Source: Bacillus sp. ISL-7
GTDB taxonomy: Bacteria > Bacillota > Bacilli > Bacillales_B > DSM-18226
Assembly (NCBI RefSeq): GCF_018613065.1
Contig: NZ_JAGGQW010000041.1
Location: forward strand, 1 to 64,000
DNA length: 64,000 nucleotides
Reading direction: 5' to 3'
A model generated the notes under the pieces. That model was given only the letters and a program-made list of their open reading frames with translations, did no database searches and had not been told where the DNA came from. The stretch's first letter is position 1. Every line of letters starts with the position of its first letter. Shown in pieces: positions 24,740-32,387 of this stretch. The position numbers were made by a program, and so were the translations under genes.

Positions 24740-24813
24740 GTTGATTGGAGCGGAAGGCGCGAAGACTCCCCGCTACGCCCGCGGAAAGCGAAGCGCCTGG
24801 AGCGCAAATCAAC
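24740..24813. repeat. dispersed Bacillus-type GC-rich repeat, degenerate copy
   Basis: A 74-bp GC-rich island between AT-rich flanks, bounded by GTTGATT (24740-24746) and AATCAAC (24807-24813). Internally it has TTGGAGCGGAAGGCGCGAAG and GCGGAAAGCGAAGCGCC, the wording of a repeat family that I recall from intergenic regions of many Bacillus genomes. Inner inverted segments (GGCGC / GCGCC) would fold as a hairpin. Function is unknown. Confidence 0.6.
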
Positions 24814-24832
24814 AAACAAATTAACAAAGACA

Positions 24833-24901
24833 TAAAAAAGACTGCCGGCAAACCCGAGTTTTTCGGATTTGTCGACAGTCTGCCTCTACATAAATGTAGA
24901 G
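24833..24901 (-). terminator. terminator of the ywbE operon
   Basis: On the minus strand an 18-bp stem (arms 24863-24880 and 24840-24857, with G-U pairs) is followed by a T-run (24833-24839). A second small stem, CTCTACA/TGTAGAG (24884-24901), lies between it and the ywbE stop. Confidence 0.88.
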
Positions 24902-24908
24902 GATTGGT

Positions 24909-25106
24909 TTAACGATTGATTTCCTTGACTCTGCCAACTTGACCATCCGTCAACCGCACTTTAATGCCATGAGGGTGAAAACTTGACTTTGTCAATATAT
25001 CCTTAACAGTCCCCTCAGTGAGTTTCCCGCTTCTTTGATCTGCTTTTAGGACTATTTTGACTAAAGCCCCTGGGACTATGTCTACTCTATTTTGACCACT
25101 AGACAC
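24909..25106 (-). CDS. ywbE: YwbE family protein (DUF2196)
   Basis: A 65-residue protein matching the YwbE family: G-x-NR-x-I-x-PG-x-V-I-V-LK-DQRSGKLTEG-V-DILT, HPHGIKVRL and GQVGRV. It is a small beta-rich protein of unknown function, found in many Firmicutes. Translation starts at GTG and overlaps the end of the upstream small gene by eight bases, so the two form an operon. Confidence 0.9.
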   Translation of the reverse strand: MSSGQNRVDIVPGALVKIVLKADQRSGKLTEGTVKDILTKSSFHPHGIKVRLTDGQVGRVKEINR

Positions 25107-25302
25107 CCATTTTTCTCCGTGAATTACTTACTTTTTTAGTCTGCTGGCTTTGCAGCTTTTTAGTTGCCTGTGAGCTATTCGAGCTTGAATTCCCAGCGGC
25201 TGACTTGTTTTTCTTATTTTCCAGCTGTTGTTTCATTGCTTCTTGCAGACTTATTTTCTTCTTCGGTTCTTCCTGTGGATTGGTTTGGTTTGAATCACTC
25301 AT
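25099..25302 (-). CDS. small hydrophilic protein upstream of ywbE
   Basis: A 67-residue, highly charged, low-complexity protein (Gln, Asn, Ser, Lys; a KNKSAAGNSSSNSS stretch) likely to be disordered. ATG at 25302 follows AGGAGG by seven bases; the longer open frame to 25383 is not needed. I do not recognise a family. It overlaps ywbE by eight bases, so the products are cotranslated. Confidence 0.7.
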   Translation of the reverse strand: MSDSNQTNPQEEPKKKISLQEAMKQQLENKKNKSAAGNSSSNSSQATKKLQSQQTKKVSNSRRKMGV

Positions 25303-25348
25303 AAAAAATCCTCCTAATAAAGTGTTAACCACATTATAAGCTATTTTC

Positions 25349-25399
25349 GTCCAAATAAAAATTTTTTGGACGTTATTTCTCATTTTTGGAATAACGTCC
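25349..25399. other. competing inverted repeats near the ywbE operon start
   Basis: Three short arms can pair in two ways: CGTCCAAA (25349-25356) with TTTGGACG (25365-25372), or GGACGTTATT (25368-25377) with AATAACGTCC (25390-25399). The two stems share the middle arm. The 25303-25548 gap also holds the katA control region. Which transcript carries these arms is unclear. Confidence 0.4.
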
Positions 25400-25460
25400 T
25401 TTATTTTTAATAGCTTTGTAATAGTGGGTACATGTTATTCTGATGATAATCAATATTAAT

Positions 25461-25475
25461 TTATATTAATTATAA
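25461..25475 (+). promoter_or_regulatory. Per box upstream of katA
   Basis: TTATATTAATTATAA matches the PerR operator TTATAATNATTATAA at 13 of 14 defined positions. A second, weaker Fur/Per-like site (TGATAATCAATATTA, 25444-25458) lies just upstream. PerR-Fe represses catalase genes until peroxide oxidises it. Confidence 0.65.
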
Positions 25476-25482
25476 TTTAGTA

Positions 25483-25510
25483 TTGATTTTAATAAGATTT
25501 ATATTATAAT
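25483..25510 (+). promoter_or_regulatory. katA promoter
   Basis: TTGATT (25483-25488), a 16-base spacer and TATAAT (25505-25510) give a plausible sigma-A promoter 39 bases before the catalase start and just downstream of the Per box. Confidence 0.6.
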
Positions 25511-25548
25511 TTGTTTAAGCTTTAAAAAATAGTTTACGAGGTGATCAA

Positions 25549-27009
25549 ATGGGTAATGGTAACAAACACTTAACAACAGGAAATGGAGCACCAGTCGGTG
25601 ATAATCAAAATTCTATGACGGCTGGATCACGTGGACCAACATTGATTCAAGATGTACATTTACTAGAGAAATTGGCACACTTTAACCGTGAGAGAGTTCC
25701 TGAGCGTGTTGTCCACGCCAAAGGTGCCGGAGCACATGGCTATTTCGAAGTGACCAATGATATGTCAAAATATACAAAAGCAAAATTGTTTAATAGCGTT
25801 GGAAAACGCACACCTATGTTTATTCGCTTCTCAACTGTAGCAGGTGAACTTGGTTCAGCTGATACAGTTCGTGATCCGCGTGGGTTTGCTGTTAAGTTTT
25901 ATACGGAAGAAGGAAACTATGATTTAGTAGGGAACAACACGCCAGTCTTCTTCATTCGCGATGCGATTAAATTTCCTGATTTCATTCATACTCAAAAAAG
26001 AGATCCTAAAACCCATTTGAAAAATCCAACTGCAGTTTGGGACTTCTGGTCACTGTCACCTGAATCCTTACACCAAGTTACCTATTTAATGGGTGACCGA
26101 GGACTTCCAGCAACACTTAGACACATGAATGGCTATGGCAGCCATACCTTTAAATGGGTTAATGCGGATGAAGCGGCAGTTTGGGTCAAATATCACTTTA
26201 AATCCGAACAAGGTGTTAAGAATATGGCACCAGAGCTTGCTGGTAAGTTAGCTGGAGATAATCCTGATTACCATACGGAAGACTTATTTCATGCAATTGA
26301 CAAGGGTGACTTCCCAGCATGGAGACTCCATGTTCAAATCATGCCTTTTGAAGATGCTGAATCGTATCGCTTCGATCCGTTTGATGTCACAAAGATATGG
26401 TCACATAAGGACTACCCATTAATCGAGGTTGGACGTATGGTGCTCAACCGTAATCCGGAAAACTATTTTGCTGAAGTCGAGCAGGCCACATTCTCTCCTG
26501 GAACAATGGTCCCTGGTGTTGAGGCTTCGCCGGATAAAATGCTTCAAGGCCGACTATTTGCTTATTCGGATGCCCACCGCTATCGTGTAGGACCGAATCA
26601 TAATTTGCTCCCAATTAATCGTCCAAAGGTAGAAGTAAATAACTATCAACGTGATGGGGCGATGCGTTCCGATCATAATGGTGGTGGTTCGGTTTACTAT
26701 GAGCCAAACAGTTTTGGAGGACCAAAGGAAGAACCTGAACATAAACAAACTGCCTTCCAGGTTAATGGACTTGCTGAACCAGTGGCCTATGATCAAAATG
26801 ACCACTACACACAAGCCGGTGATTTATATCGCTTAATGTCAGCAGAAGAGCAGGCCCGCTTAATTGAAACTGTGGTAGGCGCATTGAAGCCAGTTGAGAG
26901 GGATGACATAAAGCTTCGTCAAATTCAACATTTCTACAAAGCAGACCCAGAATATGGTGAGAAAGTAGCCAAAGGGTTAAATCTAGCTATTCATCAAGAG
27001 GTAAAGTGA
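25549..27009 (+). CDS. katA: vegetative-type heme catalase
   Basis: A 486-residue clade 3 monofunctional catalase that converts H2O2 to water and oxygen. The distal His is in [12 protein letters not shown] (H56), the catalytic Asn in [11 protein letters not shown], and the proximal heme Tyr in the R-x3-YSDAHRYR motif near residue 340. The C-terminal NADPH-binding part is normal for the group. GAGGTGAT lies before the ATG. The Per box upstream suggests peroxide induction. It is monocistronic, with a terminator. Confidence 0.96.
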   Translation: MGNGNKHLTTGNGAPVGDNQNSMTAGSRGPTLIQDVHLLEKLAHFNRERVPERVVHAKGAGAHGYFEVTNDMSKYTKAKLFNSVGKRTPMFIRFSTVAGELGSADTVRDPRGFAVKFYTEEGNYDLVGNNTPVFFIRDAIKFPDFIHTQKRDPKTHLKNPTAVWDFWSLSPESLHQVTYLMGDRGLPATLRHMNGYGSHTFKWVNADEAAVWVKYHFKSEQGVKNMAPELAGKLAGDNPDYHTEDLFHAIDKGDFPAWRLHVQIMPFEDAESYRFDPFDVTKIWSHKDYPLIEVGRMVLNRNPENYFAEVEQATFSPGTMVPGVEASPDKMLQGRLFAYSDAHRYRVGPNHNLLPINRPKVEVNNYQRDGAMRSDHNGGGSVYYEPNSFGGPKEEPEHKQTAFQVNGLAEPVAYDQNDHYTQAGDLYRLMSAEEQARLIETVVGALKPVERDDIKLRQIQHFYKADPEYGEKVAKGLNLAIHQEVK

Positions 27010-27022
27010 CTATTAAACTAGT

Positions 27023-27056
27023 AAAAGGCCGTTCATTAAGATGGACGGTCTTTTTT
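27023..27056 (+). terminator. terminator of katA
   Basis: An 11-14 bp stem with two G-U pairs (27023-27036 with 27041-27054), ending in TTTTTT. Confidence 0.88.
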
Positions 27057-27176
27057 CATGGTAACAGGAGCTGAAATCTCGTCAGTTTTTTAAATGATTA
27101 GTCGAACTATTTTTGCAGGAATTTAAGGGCAATGGTTAGAATTATATTAATATGATGATTTAAAAGGGGGATTAGC

Positions 27177-27647
27177 ATGAGTATCCAGGTAATAGAAAAA
27201 GAAGAAATGAAAGTTGTTGGGATTTCATGGAATGGAACTTACTCACAAATCAATACACTTCCACGTCTTTTTCAAGAAATGGTTAATCGACTAGAAGAAG
27301 TATCCTATCAAACGAAAGAACCTGTCTTGATTGCACCTTTTCATAGCAGGGAAACAGAGTTCACCTATTATGTAACAACGCCCGTCGAAAAAATTGACGA
27401 AATTCCTGATGGTATGGTTGGATTTACGATTCCGAGTAAAAATTATGTTTTTGCTACCCATAAAGGAAAGCAAGAGGAAGTCGAAAATACATATCAACAA
27501 ATATATGCTTGGATGAAAGAATATGGCTATGAACAGGATCACAACGCATTAAGTATTGAAGTATATAAAGAAGAGCATAAACATCTGTATGCTTCTGGGG
27601 AGCTTCACTTTGATATTTATTTACCAGTAAAGACTTATAAAGAGTAA
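27177..27647 (+). CDS. GyrI-like/effector-binding domain protein
   Basis: A 156-residue stand-alone effector-binding domain (AraC-E_bind/GyrI-like fold), without a DNA-binding domain. It starts IQVIEKEEMKVVGISWNGTYSQI and has the internal symmetry of two alpha-beta halves, ending in E-L-H-F-DIYLPVK, the family's typical DIYLPIK closing strand. Such proteins bind hydrophobic ligands; role unknown. GGGGGATTAGC precedes the ATG. Confidence 0.8.
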   Translation: MSIQVIEKEEMKVVGISWNGTYSQINTLPRLFQEMVNRLEEVSYQTKEPVLIAPFHSRETEFTYYVTTPVEKIDEIPDGMVGFTIPSKNYVFATHKGKQEEVENTYQQIYAWMKEYGYEQDHNALSIEVYKEEHKHLYASGELHFDIYLPVKTYKE

Positions 27648-27668
27648 ACTAATTCTTTCAACGGAAGC

Positions 27669-27699
27669 AAGCTAAGGGGAGAAGAAATCACCTTAGCTT
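27669..27699 (+). terminator. weak terminator-like hairpin
   Basis: AAGCTAAGG (27669-27677) pairs with CCTTAGCTT (27691-27699); only a weak T-rich tail follows. The rest of the gap up to 27811 holds an AT-rich promoter region before the FMN riboswitch. Confidence 0.5.
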
Positions 27700-27811
27700 A
27701 TGGATTTTATGTGAAACAATGATCAAATGATTTTAGTATGAAAATACTTTTTAGTGCGTTTCCCTTTACTGATCCAATAGAGTATACTATCATTAAAATA
27801 AGAATTGTATA

Positions 27812-27956
27812 TTTCCTTCGGGGTCAGGTGAAATTCCTAACCGGCGGTGATGAAGCGTTGCTTCTTAGTCCGTGACCCGGTTAACATATTATTGTTAAAC
27901 GGTGGATCTGGTGAAACTCCAGAGCCGACAGTTAAAGTCTGGATGGGAGAAGGAAA
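27812..27956 (+). promoter_or_regulatory. FMN riboswitch (RFN element)
   Basis: Conserved RFN blocks appear in order: CTTCGGGGTCAGGTGAAATT, CCTAACCGGCGGTGAT, AGTCCGTGACCCG, TGGATCTGGTGAAACTCCAG, AGCCGACAGT and GGATGGGAGAAGGA. The closing stem pairs TTTCCTTC (27812-27819) with GAAGGAAA (27949-27956). FMN binding would favour the downstream terminator and lower riboflavin synthesis. Confidence 0.97.
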
Positions 27957-28023
27957 AGACAGGTTTAATTGTAGGGTGTAGTGTACCTATTTTTAACCCT
28001 TTATTTTCTATTGTCTTTTACAG

Positions 28024-28057
28024 GACCCTGAGGACTTATTGTCTTCAGGGTCTTTTT
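28024..28057 (+). terminator. FMN riboswitch terminator
   Basis: A 12-bp stem (28024-28035 with 28041-28052) with one G-U pair and a T5 tail, about 50 bases before the first rib gene. Confidence 0.9.
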
Positions 28058-28106
28058 CATTTTAGGGTAAGAATTTAAGTGGAACCATAGTAAGGAGAAG
28101 GAAATT

Positions 28107-28766
28107 ATGTTTACTGGAATTATTGAAGAAATTGGGGTAGTCGCGAACATCCAGCGGACTGGCGAGTCTTTTGTTTTAGCCATTGAGGCAAAAAAAATAC
28201 TTAATGATGTTCACCTTGGCGACAGTATTGCGGTCAACGGGGTATGTCTAACGGTGACATCCTTTACGGGTAAGCTGTTTACGGTAGATGTTATGCCCGA
28301 AACGGTCAAAGCTTCAAGTTTAAATATGGTAAAGCGAGGTTCCAGAGTAAATCTTGAGCGGGCGATGGCAGCAGGTGGAAGGTTTGGCGGCCATTTTGTC
28401 TCAGGACATATCGATGGAACAGGCATAATTAAAAGTAAACAGTCCTTCGAAAATGCTGTCTACTATGAGATTGAAGCAGACCAGGACATATTAAAATATG
28501 TAATCTTAAGAGGGTCTATAACGGTAGATGGGACAAGTTTGACTGTTTTTGCGGTAACTGAAAATAGTTTTACACTATCGATCATCCCCCATACATTGTC
28601 GGAAACGATTTTGGGACTAAAGGGGTCAGGGGATATCGTTAATCTAGAATGCGATATGATTGGTAAATACGTTGGTCATTTTATGAAAAACCTTTCCGGT
28701 GATACTGCGCAAAATCATAAGACAGGGATAACGGCACAATTTTTAGCAGACAATGGTTTTAATTAA
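28107..28766 (+). CDS. ribE: riboflavin synthase, alpha chain
   Basis: A 219-residue enzyme that converts two 6,7-dimethyl-8-ribityllumazine into riboflavin. It has the two homologous lumazine-binding barrels, each with the V-x-G-x-SL-T-V or VNGVCLTV signature (about 40-50 and 140-150), and begins with the family-typical MFTGIIEE-G. AAGGAGAAGG precedes the ATG. It is the first gene after the FMN riboswitch; in B. subtilis a ribD gene precedes it, but here ribD is absent. Confidence 0.96.
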   Translation: MFTGIIEEIGVVANIQRTGESFVLAIEAKKILNDVHLGDSIAVNGVCLTVTSFTGKLFTVDVMPETVKASSLNMVKRGSRVNLERAMAAGGRFGGHFVSGHIDGTGIIKSKQSFENAVYYEIEADQDILKYVILRGSITVDGTSLTVFAVTENSFTLSIIPHTLSETILGLKGSGDIVNLECDMIGKYVGHFMKNLSGDTAQNHKTGITAQFLADNGFN

Positions 28767-28826
28767 ATTATAGTTTGGAAAAGTCCAATCTTAAAGGGTT
28801 TGTCATTTTGAAAGGAGAGATGTTGC

Positions 28827-29453
28827 GTGTTTAATACGATTAACGAAGCTCTTGCTGATTTAAAAGAAGGAAAGGTTGTTATTGTCTGCGATGATGAAAA
28901 CAGGGAAAATGAAGGGGACTTTATTTCTCTTGCTGAAAAAGCAACGCCGGAGGTCATAAATCTTATGGCCACTCACGGAAGAGGTCTAATCTGTGTTCCT
29001 ATTGACGAGGCATTAGCTCAAAAGCTCGACTTACATCCAATGGTTTCCAAGAACACGGATCCAAATCGAACAGCTTTTACCGTAAGCATTGACCATAAAT
29101 TTTCTACCACTGGAATTTCTGCATTTGAACGATCAGCAACGGTGTTGAGTATGGTTGACCCGGAATCAAAAGCATCCGATTTTTTAAGACCAGGGCATAT
29201 GTTTCCGTTGATTGCTAAAAAAGACGGAGTCTTGAGCAGAACGGGGCATACAGAAGCAGCTGTAGACCTTGCAATTTTATGCGGTGCCAAGCCTGCTGGT
29301 GTCATTTGTGAAATCATGAATGACGATGGCACGATGGCACGTGTTCCACAGCTGCGCAAAATTGCTGATAAGCTAAACATTAAAATGATAACGATTAAAG
29401 ATTTAGTAGAATACCGAAGCAACAAGGAAAATTTAGTTAAGCGGGAAGTTTAA
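28827..29453 (+). CDS. ribB: 3,4-dihydroxy-2-butanone-4-phosphate synthase (RibB only)
   Basis: A 208-residue DHBP synthase that makes the four-carbon unit of riboflavin from ribulose 5-phosphate. Active-site features are [10 protein letters not shown] near residue 26, ATHGRG-ICVP and RPGHMFPL with [11 protein letters not shown]. In most Bacillus rib operons this domain is fused to GTP cyclohydrolase II (about 400 residues). Here the protein stops right after the DHBP domain and ribH begins 23 bp later, so no GTP cyclohydrolase II is encoded. GTG start with AAGGAGAG upstream. Confidence 0.95.
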   Translation: MFNTINEALADLKEGKVVIVCDDENRENEGDFISLAEKATPEVINLMATHGRGLICVPIDEALAQKLDLHPMVSKNTDPNRTAFTVSIDHKFSTTGISAFERSATVLSMVDPESKASDFLRPGHMFPLIAKKDGVLSRTGHTEAAVDLAILCGAKPAGVICEIMNDDGTMARVPQLRKIADKLNIKMITIKDLVEYRSNKENLVKREV

Positions 29454-29475
29454 AACAAATTTAGGAGGCATACTC

Positions 29476-29946
29476 ATGGGTAATATTTTTGAAGGAAATT
29501 TAGTTGGCTCAGGATTAAAAGTTGGAATCGTGGTTGGACGTTTTAATGAATTCATTACAAGTAAACTATTAGGCGGTGCACAGGATGCACTTAAAAGACA
29601 TGGCGTCAGTGAGACAGACGTAGATATTGCCTGGGTACCTGGTGCATTTGAAATTTCATTAATCGCCCAAAAAATGGCTAATAGCAAAAAATATGATGCT
29701 GTTATCACGCTTGGTACGGTCATTCGCGGCTCTACTCCACATTTTGACTTTGTTTGTAATGAAGTGGCAAAAGGTGTTTCCGCAATCAATTTAAGTAGTG
29801 GCATTCCTGTTATTTTTGGAGTACTAACCACAGATTCTATTGAACAAGCGATTGAGCGTGCTGGGACAAAGGCTGGTAATAAGGGATGGGATGCCGCTTC
29901 GGCTGCAATTGAAATGGCCAATTTGTGCAGAACGATTGAACTTTAA
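29476..29946 (+). CDS. ribH: 6,7-dimethyl-8-ribityllumazine synthase
   Basis: A 156-residue lumazine synthase, joining DHBP with the pyrimidine intermediate. Family motifs visible are [10 protein letters not shown] (substrate-binding Phe), [23 protein letters not shown] (catalytic His) and [10 protein letters not shown]. It assembles as a 60-subunit shell around riboflavin synthase in Bacillus. AGGAGG lies eight bases before the ATG. It is the last gene of the FMN-controlled operon. Confidence 0.97.
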   Translation: MGNIFEGNLVGSGLKVGIVVGRFNEFITSKLLGGAQDALKRHGVSETDVDIAWVPGAFEISLIAQKMANSKKYDAVITLGTVIRGSTPHFDFVCNEVAKGVSAINLSSGIPVIFGVLTTDSIEQAIERAGTKAGNKGWDAASAAIEMANLCRTIEL

Positions 29947-29964
29947 AATTATTGCAAAAATACA

Positions 29965-29993
29965 TGTACAATTCATTTCATCTTTTCTATAAT
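29965..29993 (+). promoter_or_regulatory. promoter of the cobalamin operon
   Basis: TGTACA (29965-29970), a 17-base spacer and TATAAT (29988-29993) precede the cobalamin riboswitch by about 27 bases. Confidence 0.6.
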
Positions 29994-30019
29994 GAATTTA
30001 ACAAAAAATATTTTTTATT

Positions 30020-30190
30020 ATTAGGTGCTAAAATCTTATTGTAAGATTTTCGGCTTAAAAGAGAAGCTTGGTATAAGCCAACGCGGTCCCGCCACTGTAA
30101 ATGAGAGCAACCTATATGGTGCCACTGTCGACTAAGATGGGAAGGCATAGGAAGCGATGATCATGAGCCAGGAAACCTGCCTAATTCTTG
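30020..30190 (+). promoter_or_regulatory. cobalamin riboswitch
   Basis: Conserved parts include GCGGTCCCGCCACTGTAA (about 30083-30100), the GCCACTG and GATGGGAAGGC blocks, and the B12 box GAGCCAGGAAACCTGCC (30165-30181). The closing stem pairs ATTAGG (30020-30025) with CCTAAT (30180-30185). The remainder of the 29947-30391 gap holds the promoter, an expression platform and a terminator. Confidence 0.95.
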
Positions 30191-30276
30191 TGCGCCAATA
30201 AACCTACGAGGATGGGACGGTGTTGAAGGCTAGACTCCCTTTACTTATTGCTAGTAACCTGAATCTAATCATACCA

Positions 30277-30308
30277 ACATCTCCATTACATAGTGGAGAT
30301 GTTTTTTG
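30277..30308 (+). terminator. cobalamin riboswitch terminator
   Basis: ACATCTCCA (30277-30285) pairs with TGGAGATGT (30294-30302), then T6. Cobalamin binding would favour it and shut off the salvage operon. Confidence 0.88.
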
Positions 30309-30391
30309 TTTTTATCCAAGCCATTTTGTTTTTGCACAAGAAGATTTATTTTTTGTTACATAATATTTATTAACTGAAAGTAGGGAGAAAA

Positions 30392-31357
30392 ATGAAGAAG
30401 TTGTATTCATTGCTGTTAGTAGTATTATTAACAGTAGGAGTTTTAGCAGGTTGTGTTGAAAAGAAAGACCAAGTGAAGGAAGAGAATAAATCCAGCGTTG
30501 AGAAGAAAACAGCGGAAATAACCTATCCAGTTACACTTACAGATGCTACCAAAACTAAAGTTATTATCGAAAAGAAACCTGAAAAGATCGTTTCACTAAT
30601 TCCAAGTAATACAGAAATTGCATTTGCATTAGGACTGGACAAAGAAGTGGTGGGCGTGTCTGATTTCGATAATTATCCGGAAGCAGCGACGAAAAAAGAA
30701 AAAATCGGCGGACAGGAAATAAACTTAGAAAAAATCATTTCCTTAAAACCGGATTTAGTGTTAGCACATGCATCTTCAGCTCATAATTCTGAAGCAGGGC
30801 TTCAGCAGCTTAAAGATGCTGGAATTACCGTTTTGGTTGTTAATGATGCGCAAAATTTTGACCAAGTTTATGATTCCATTGATATGATTGGGAAAGCTAC
30901 CGGTGAAACAGCGAAAGCCGATGAGATGATTAAAGGGATGAAGGATAAATTGGCCGAAATTAAAGCAAAGGCTGGGGAAATAAAAGAAAAGAAAAAGGTA
31001 TTAGTTGAAGTTTCGCCCGCTCCAGAAATTTATACACCTGGCAAGAATACCTTTATGGATCAAATGCTAAGTATAATTAATGCGGAAAACATCGCAAATG
31101 ATCAAGAAGGCTGGATTAAAATTGATCAAGAGGCGATGATTAAACGCAATCCAGATGTAATCCTGACTACCTATGGATACTATGTCAAAAATCCGGCGGA
31201 ACAAGTTTTAACTAGAAAGGGCTGGGAAACGGTCAACGCTGTAAAAAATAAGCATGTAGTCGATGTGGATTCTGATCGCGTGACTCGCTCAGGCCCTCGG
31301 ATCGTTGAAGGAGTAGAAGATCTTGCAAAGGCTGTCTATCCTGAGATTTTTAAATAA
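30392..31357 (+). CDS. btuF: corrinoid ABC transporter substrate-binding lipoprotein
   Basis: A 321-residue lipoprotein with a signal peptide ending in VLAG-C (lipid Cys about residue 21) and a class III periplasmic-binding fold typical of BtuF/FecB: VSL-PSNTEI-FALGL-KEVVGVSDFDNYP near residues 69-95 and the long backbone helix around 170-205. It captures cobalamin or cobinamide outside the membrane for BtuC and BtuD. AGGGAG precedes the ATG. It is the first gene of the cobalamin riboswitch operon. Confidence 0.93.
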   Translation: MKKLYSLLLVVLLTVGVLAGCVEKKDQVKEENKSSVEKKTAEITYPVTLTDATKTKVIIEKKPEKIVSLIPSNTEIAFALGLDKEVVGVSDFDNYPEAATKKEKIGGQEINLEKIISLKPDLVLAHASSAHNSEAGLQQLKDAGITVLVVNDAQNFDQVYDSIDMIGKATGETAKADEMIKGMKDKLAEIKAKAGEIKEKKKVLVEVSPAPEIYTPGKNTFMDQMLSIINAENIANDQEGWIKIDQEAMIKRNPDVILTTYGYYVKNPAEQVLTRKGWETVNAVKNKHVVDVDSDRVTRSGPRIVEGVEDLAKAVYPEIFK

Positions 31358-32384
31358 TAAGTATTTAGCCTATATAATAGCTGGAATGTTCCTTGTTCTA
31401 GCTTTTTTATTAGGGATTTCAATTGGAACAGTTTCGGTTCCAATCTTAACAATTATTAAGATTTTCAGTGCGAAAGTTTTTGGGGTTATTTCATTGGAGA
31501 CAATTGACCCTATGTATTCAAGTATTGTCCTTAACATTCGCTTACCTAGAGTGATTTTATCTGGTCTTGTCGGGGCTTCTCTTGCTATTGCAGGGGCAGC
31601 CTTCCAAGGTCTGCTAAGAAATCCGTTAGCAGATCCTTATACATTGGGTGTATCCTCCGGGGCGTCAGTTGGAGCGGTGTTGACACTGTTTTTCCATCTA
31701 TCGATTCCTTTTATAGGTTCCTTCACATTACCATTGCTAAGTATTTTATTTTCCTTTTTAACCATCTTTTTAGTCCTTACTTTCGCCAGTAAAATAGAGC
31801 GTTCCATGAGAGTGGAAACGATTATTTTAACAGGGATAATTTTTAGCTCCTTCTTAGGGGCAATTATTTCGCTGATGATTGCGCTGACTGGAGATGAGTT
31901 GAGGCAAATTATTGGCTGGCTATTAGGAAGTGTATCGATGAGAGGCTGGGAGTACATAAAGATCATTTTGCCATTTTTTATCATTGGCTCAGGCCTGCTG
32001 ATTTTTAATGCAAAGGAACTTAACGCCATGTCGTTTGGGGAAGAGCGGGCACAGCATTTAGGGGTCAATGTTCAAAAAAGAAAGCTAATTATTTTAACAG
32101 CTGGCTCTATTTTAACAGGAGCGGCGGTTGCGGTGTCAGGCACCATTGGTTTTGTCGGGCTAGTGATTCCTCATTTATCAAGATTATTATGGGGTCCCGA
32201 TCACCGGCATCTCCTTCAGTTATCGATCATAATAGGAAGCGGTTTTTTAATTTTAGCTGACCTAATTTCAAGAACAATCATATCTCCTACAGAATTACCC
32301 ATTGGTGTAATCACAGCTTTAATTGGTGCACCGGTATTTGCAATAATCCTGCTCCAAAGAAAAAGGACGGAAAGAAGTGGTTAA
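31323..32384 (+). CDS. btuC: corrinoid ABC transporter permease
   Basis: A 353-residue FecCD/BtuC-type permease with about nine to ten helices. Typical motifs: R-LPR-ILSGLVGASLAIAGAAFQ-LLRNPLADP near residues 75-105, and G-I-GFVGLVIPHL-R near 277 (coupling region). The start is taken as TTG at 31323, which has GAAGGAG nine bases upstream within the end of btuF, giving an overlap of 35 bases; a later ATG (31386) lacks an RBS and would cut into helix 1. Confidence 0.92.
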   Translation: MQRLSILRFLNNKYLAYIIAGMFLVLAFLLGISIGTVSVPILTIIKIFSAKVFGVISLETIDPMYSSIVLNIRLPRVILSGLVGASLAIAGAAFQGLLRNPLADPYTLGVSSGASVGAVLTLFFHLSIPFIGSFTLPLLSILFSFLTIFLVLTFASKIERSMRVETIILTGIIFSSFLGAIISLMIALTGDELRQIIGWLLGSVSMRGWEYIKIILPFFIIGSGLLIFNAKELNAMSFGEERAQHLGVNVQKRKLIILTAGSILTGAAVAVSGTIGFVGLVIPHLSRLLWGPDHRHLLQLSIIIGSGFLILADLISRTIISPTELPIGVITALIGAPVFAIILLQRKRTERSG

Positions 32385-32387
32385 AGG

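Noticed and set aside
26554..26814. Minus-strand open frame of 86 codons inside katA
   Set aside because: Lies fully inside the catalase gene, has no RBS and no recognisable family; it is a shadow frame.
32132..32144. GGTGTCAGGCACC inside btuC as a regulatory site
   Set aside because: It encodes the conserved AVSGTI segment of FecCD permeases, so this copy is probably driven by coding constraint.
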